Positions 4,682 through 7,055 of a stretch of DNA of 7,055 nucleotides are shown one piece after another (positions within the stretch are counted from its first letter, which is position 1; the number at the start of each line of letters is the position of its first letter). The notes beneath the pieces were generated by a model. That model made no database searches, was not told the origin of the DNA, and saw only the letters and a program-made list of their open reading frames with translations. The stretch spans positions 1 to 7,055 of the forward strand of contig CAVVPU010000158.1 in the NCBI GenBank assembly GCA_963750015.1, in the 5' to 3' direction. Source of the DNA: CAVVNC01 sp963750015. Lineage in GTDB: Bacteria > Desulfobacterota > Syntrophorhabdia > Syntrophorhabdales > WCHB1-27. The translations under genes and the position numbers were made by a program.

Positions 4682-6313
4682 ATGAGAAGGTCGTCTGTCG
4701 TTATTCTGGTTACCATCCTTTGCGCATGGGTGACCGTCTGCTTCACCCTGACGGCATCCGCACAAACGTCGCCTTCAACGCGCCAGAGTGCGAAGGGACC
4801 GTCCAATTCGGCCGTGCCTTCTAAGTCTACCGGCAGCTCAAAGCCGACAGCTGCCGTCACCCCTGTAAGGGGAGGCGTCCTGAAATGCATCAGAGGTGAG
4901 TTTCCCAAGGTGCTCGGCTATGTGCCGGAGTTCGGGGTAATCGATTACGTATTCGCAGCCCCCATGATAGAAAGACTGGTCGACTGGGACGAGAAGGGTA
5001 ATCTCATCGGTCAGCTCGCCGAATCCTGGAAAGGAGATCCGAAAAACAAAACCCTCACATGGCATCTGCGAAAGGGAGTCAAGTTCCACGATGGCAGGCC
5101 TTTCGATGCGGAGGCTCTCAAGTGGAACTTTCAGTTGCAGATTGACACGGGGAAGCTCACGGACGGCGAGTTCGTCAAATCCCTGGAGGTCGTGAACGAG
5201 AATACCCTCACCATGCACCTCACGGAGTATTCGAACATGGCGCCCCTTAACTACGGATGGGCCTCGCAGATATCGCCCACGGCGTTCAAAGAGCACGGCG
5301 GAAAGGAATGGGCCCGTTTGCATCCCGTCGGCACGGGTCCCTTCAGGCTCGACCATTTTGAGCGCGACACATCCATCAGGTACGTGAAGAACGAGAATTA
5401 CTGGCGCAAAGGGTACCCCCTGCTCGACGCCATAGAGGTCCGCTTTATCCCGGACCCCACGGTAGCCGAGATGATGATGGAGCAGAAACAAGCCGACATG
5501 TGGCTCGAAGTGCTGCCGACCATAAAGAATGCGGTCGATCTCGAGCGGAAAGGCTTCAAGGTCAACTGGGGTCCTGGCGGCATCTGGTCTCTCGCGCCCA
5601 ACTCGAGCAATACCAAGTCTCCCTTCAACAACAAGAAGGTGCGCGAGGCAATCGAATACGCCATCGACCGGCCGGCCCTGGCGAAGGCGATCGGGTACGG
5701 CAGGTTTGAGCCGGCCTCGCAGATCGCGGCCTCAGGCTCAAAGGGCTATGTCCAGGGTTACAATCCCCGTCCGTATAATCCGGAGAAAGCCAAGAAGCTG
5801 CTCGCGGAAGCAGGCTTTCCCAACGGCTTCGCGACCAAACTGCTCGCATTGGACACCCAGCGTGATACCGCAGGCGCTGTCCAGGCTTATCTCGCCGCGG
5901 TCGGCATCAGGGTTGACCTCGATATCGCCGATATGGGCAGATACTACGCGTCGGTCTACGGGCCTCAGGGATGGAGCGACCTTGCCCTCGTGTGGGCAGG
6001 AATAAATCCGGATGCAACGGACCTGTTTGTCCATTGGGGGCCCAGACCCATGACCTTCCGCTTCGGCCAAGTCCTCAAGTCTCCGGAGTACCTCGCCCTC
6101 TGCGACAAGGCACTGCATACGTACGATGAAGCGGGTGCGACGAGGGCACTCCGGCAGGTCGTGAAACAGGCGGGTGAGGACGCCATGATCGTTCCTCTCG
6201 TCAGGTCCGTTCAGGCGGCTGTGATGCAACCATACGTCCACAGCGACTACATGAAGATACACCGCCAGACCGGAAACGTCGTCTATCGGGATTGGATGGA
6301 GAGCCATAAATAG
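4682..6313 (+). CDS. ABC-transporter extracellular solute-binding protein, family 5 (peptide/nickel type)
   Basis: A 543-residue secreted protein of usual SBP_bac_5 length. The signal peptide (residues 1-27, ASA|QT) is followed by an unusual Ser/Thr/Pro/Lys-rich linker (about 28-62) before the fold begins at GGVLK (64-68). Family landmarks are LAESWKGDPKNKTLTWHLRK (112-131), GVKFHDGRPFDAEAL (132-146), the PVGTGPFRL motif, NENYWRKGYPLLDAIEVRFI, KVREAIEYAIDRPALAK and YNPEKAKKLLAEAGFPNGF. Relatives deliver peptides, nickel, opines or glycosides to a Dpp/Opp-type permease; no substrate can be assigned. GGAG (4672-4675) lies 6 bp before the ATG. The start is 61 bp after the Peripla_BP_6 gene and no permease follows, so it probably works with a transporter encoded elsewhere, or as a sensor or scavenger. 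Confidence 0.93.
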   Translation: MRRSSVVILVTILCAWVTVCFTLTASAQTSPSTRQSAKGPSNSAVPSKSTGSSKPTAAVTPVRGGVLKCIRGEFPKVLGYVPEFGVIDYVFAAPMIERLVDWDEKGNLIGQLAESWKGDPKNKTLTWHLRKGVKFHDGRPFDAEALKWNFQLQIDTGKLTDGEFVKSLEVVNENTLTMHLTEYSNMAPLNYGWASQISPTAFKEHGGKEWARLHPVGTGPFRLDHFERDTSIRYVKNENYWRKGYPLLDAIEVRFIPDPTVAEMMMEQKQADMWLEVLPTIKNAVDLERKGFKVNWGPGGIWSLAPNSSNTKSPFNNKKVREAIEYAIDRPALAKAIGYGRFEPASQIAASGSKGYVQGYNPRPYNPEKAKKLLAEAGFPNGFATKLLALDTQRDTAGAVQAYLAAVGIRVDLDIADMGRYYASVYGPQGWSDLALVWAGINPDATDLFVHWGPRPMTFRFGQVLKSPEYLALCDKALHTYDEAGATRALRQVVKQAGEDAMIVPLVRSVQAAVMQPYVHSDYMKIHRQTGNVVYRDWMESHK

Positions 6314-6522
6314 GGCGGACGGGACGATTCAATCCCCACCTCCTGTCGAGCCACTGGGCGAAAAAGGCTCGTGCCATCCGGCCCGGCATTGATGTGACAT
6401 CGCGCGTCTTCAGTAGAAAAAACGCCTGAGAAGATTGTAGCAAAGCGTTGGTGCTCTCTTTTTTTCTTGCACATTCATGAGAAAAAGTTAAATCATATAG
6501 AAATCCACTCAAGGAGGGGTCC
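6314..6522. other. Gap after the binding-protein pair, weak hairpins and leader of the small basic protein
   Basis: CGAGCC (6347-6352) with GGCTCG (6366-6371) and GATGT-G-ACATC (6391-6401) are short stems with no following T-run, so no clear terminator closes the binding-protein unit. A T-rich run, TTGCAC (6467-6472) and an AT-rich stretch (about 6481-6500) may hold the promoter of the next small gene, but no -10 sits at a good distance. Confidence 0.35.
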
Positions 6523-6618
6523 ATGGCAAAGAAAGTGGAAGCAAAGGCAGCAGCAAAGGCTCCGGCGAAGAAGACAGCCAAGACAGCAGCAAAGCCCGCC
6601 ACCGCGAAGAAGAAGTAA
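6523..6618 (+). CDS. 31-residue Lys/Ala-rich histone H1-tail-like protein
   Basis: ATG at 6523 is preceded by AAGGAGGGG with 5 bp spacing from GGAGG, one of the best ribosome sites in the window, and the frame ends at TAA 6616-6618. The product begins MAKKVEAKAAAKAPAKK and ends KPATAKKK: 12 of 31 residues are Lys and another 12 are Ala, with only one acidic residue. Such AK/PAKK repeats are typical of eukaryotic H1 tails and of bacterial H1-like proteins (chlamydial Hc1/Hc2, the AlgP tail), which bind DNA or RNA through charge. As a stand-alone protein it is very short. A perfect 14-bp hairpin begins 9 nt after the stop, so it looks like a complete one-gene unit. Nucleic-acid binding is inferred from composition only. 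Confidence 0.72.
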   Translation: MAKKVEAKAAAKAPAKKTAKTAAKPATAKKK

Positions 6619-6627
6619 TCCGGGTAT

Positions 6628-6659
6628 GGTTCACCCCCTGCCCACGCAGGGGGTGAACC
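6628..6659 (+). terminator. Perfect 14-bp hairpin after the small basic protein
   Basis: GGTTCACCCCCTGC (6628-6641), loop CCAC and GCAGGGGGTGAACC (6646-6659) form a perfect, very stable stem directly after the stop codon. No T-run follows (GCCTTACC), so it may end transcription inefficiently, or protect the 3' end of the short mRNA. Confidence 0.65.
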
Positions 6660-6707
6660 GCCTTACCGTCGGTCGTCCCCGCCGCGAAATTCTCCTGGTC
6701 TACGGTT

Positions 6708-6728
6708 CTTTTGGGCGTAAACCAAAAG
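6708..6728. repeat. Hairpin in the gap before the lipoprotein gene
   Basis: CTTTTGG (6708-6714) and CCAAAAG (6722-6728) pair over 7 bp with a 7-nt loop. Beyond it and the flanking promoter, the stretch 6660-6757 holds nothing I can assign. Confidence 0.4.
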
Positions 6729-6757
6729 GCCGCTTCCACTCACCCCCCCTACATGTA

Positions 6758-6786
6758 TTGCCCAAATCCCCCTGGCCAGTTATAAT
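6758..6786 (+). promoter_or_regulatory. Sigma70-type promoter of the lipoprotein gene
   Basis: TTGCCC (6758-6763), a 17-bp spacer and a perfect TATAAT (6781-6786) place the start near 6793. The leader of about 45 nt contains a 7-bp hairpin, TGTCCGG (6802-6808) with CCGGACA (6814-6820), just before the AGGAGG ribosome site (6824-6829). The hairpin leaves the ribosome site free. Confidence 0.7.
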
Positions 6787-6837
6787 ATAGTAGCTGAATG
6801 GTGTCCGGCAACTCCGGACAGATAGGAGGTAAGAATC

Positions 6838-7055
6838 ATGGTTACCAATCATCTCTTTCGTAGTTTCGGGATAGGGGCACTCGTCTTCGGTGCTGCCTTG
6901 CTGCTCGGCTCGTGTTCGAGCGCACCCATGCAGGCGTATTCAGGACCTGCCCTGCCCATGGAACAGACAACTCTCATCACGAGCGGCTTCCATACCGACC
7001 TGATCTCGGTTGACGGGGTGAAGGTGCCGGGCACGAGCGCGGCCGTCCTTCCCGG
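6838..7055 (+). CDS. Putative lipoprotein (partial, runs off right edge)
   Basis: ATG 6838 follows AGGAGG by 8 bp and the frame stays open to the edge (72 complete codons). The first 25 residues are a lipoprotein signal (MVTNHLFR, then hydrophobic 10-23) ending in the lipobox LGSC, so Cys26 would be lipidated. After cleavage come CSSAPMQAYSGPALPMEQTT and, later, ISVDGVKVPG...AVLPG. The pattern Y-x-GP-x-LP near the lipid anchor, then a V/IDG-x-x-V and a VLPG turn, recalls small outer-membrane lipoproteins of Proteobacteria whose remaining part is a beta domain carrying a LPG-x-H motif; this is from memory and the domain is cut off. Function unknown; location is periplasm-facing membrane. Confidence 0.8.
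   Translation, partial: MVTNHLFRSFGIGALVFGAALLLGSCSSAPMQAYSGPALPMEQTTLITSGFHTDLISVDGVKVPGTSAAVLP

Noticed and set aside
4838..5491. 217-residue minus-strand frame opposite the family-5 binding protein
   Set aside because: It is the antisense shadow of a clearly recognisable gene; no ribosome site or family motifs.
1..7055. tRNA or rRNA genes
   Set aside because: No cloverleaf with TTCRANNC arm or conserved rRNA segment was seen on either strand, by eye only.

Overview
The window has the moderately GC-rich character and gene style of a Gram-negative, probably Desulfobacterota-type (former Deltaproteobacteria) bacterium. Evidence for this is the pair of secreted solute-binding proteins without permeases, a short Lys/Ala-rich H1-like protein, strong AGGAGG ribosome sites and a lipoprotein. 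The taxonomic call is inference and has low confidence. There are two parts: a prophage-like immunity and replication block (1 to about 2727), and ordinary chromosomal genes (about 3240 to the end), separated by about 500 bp of repeats with no gene.

Phage-like block. A 216-residue CI/LexA-type repressor (HTH plus S24 self-cleavage domain) sits in the centre. To its left, on the minus strand, are a double zinc-ribbon protein and a partial phage replication-type protein that runs off the left edge; the two overlap by ATGA. To its right, on the plus strand, are two small unknown genes (102 and 57 residues). Both flanking operons have the same control architecture: TTGACA, 17 bp, TACCAT, with a TTACC-N5-GGTAA palindrome lying over the -10. 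The repressor gene has its own TTGACA promoter, not covered by an operator. This is a lambda-like switch in which one repressor would silence a left and a right operon and be released by RecA-stimulated self-cleavage. The repressor gene and the first right-hand gene place their ATG at the same distance from TTGACA and lack usable Shine-Dalgarno sites, so both mRNAs look leaderless or nearly so.

Repeats. Three copies of a structured repeat occur at about 1101-1184, 2720-2814 and 2868-3025. Each opens with TTAATGGGGCTYGCGTCGCC. Two of them continue into a 10-bp hairpin whose stem differs by two compensated base pairs; the third carries a longer folded insert there. Copies 2 and 3 share an almost identical 46-bp tail. 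One copy lies in the leader of the left operon and one overlaps the stop codon of the last right-hand gene.

Chromosomal part. A branched-chain-amino-acid-type (Peripla_BP_6) periplasmic binding protein is followed 61 bp later by a peptide/nickel-type (SBP_bac_5) binding protein, probably one transcription unit with no permease or ATPase in view. Then come a 31-residue Lys/Ala-rich H1-tail-like protein closed by a perfect 14-bp hairpin, and the start of a lipoprotein gene with a clear sigma70 promoter, cut by the right edge.
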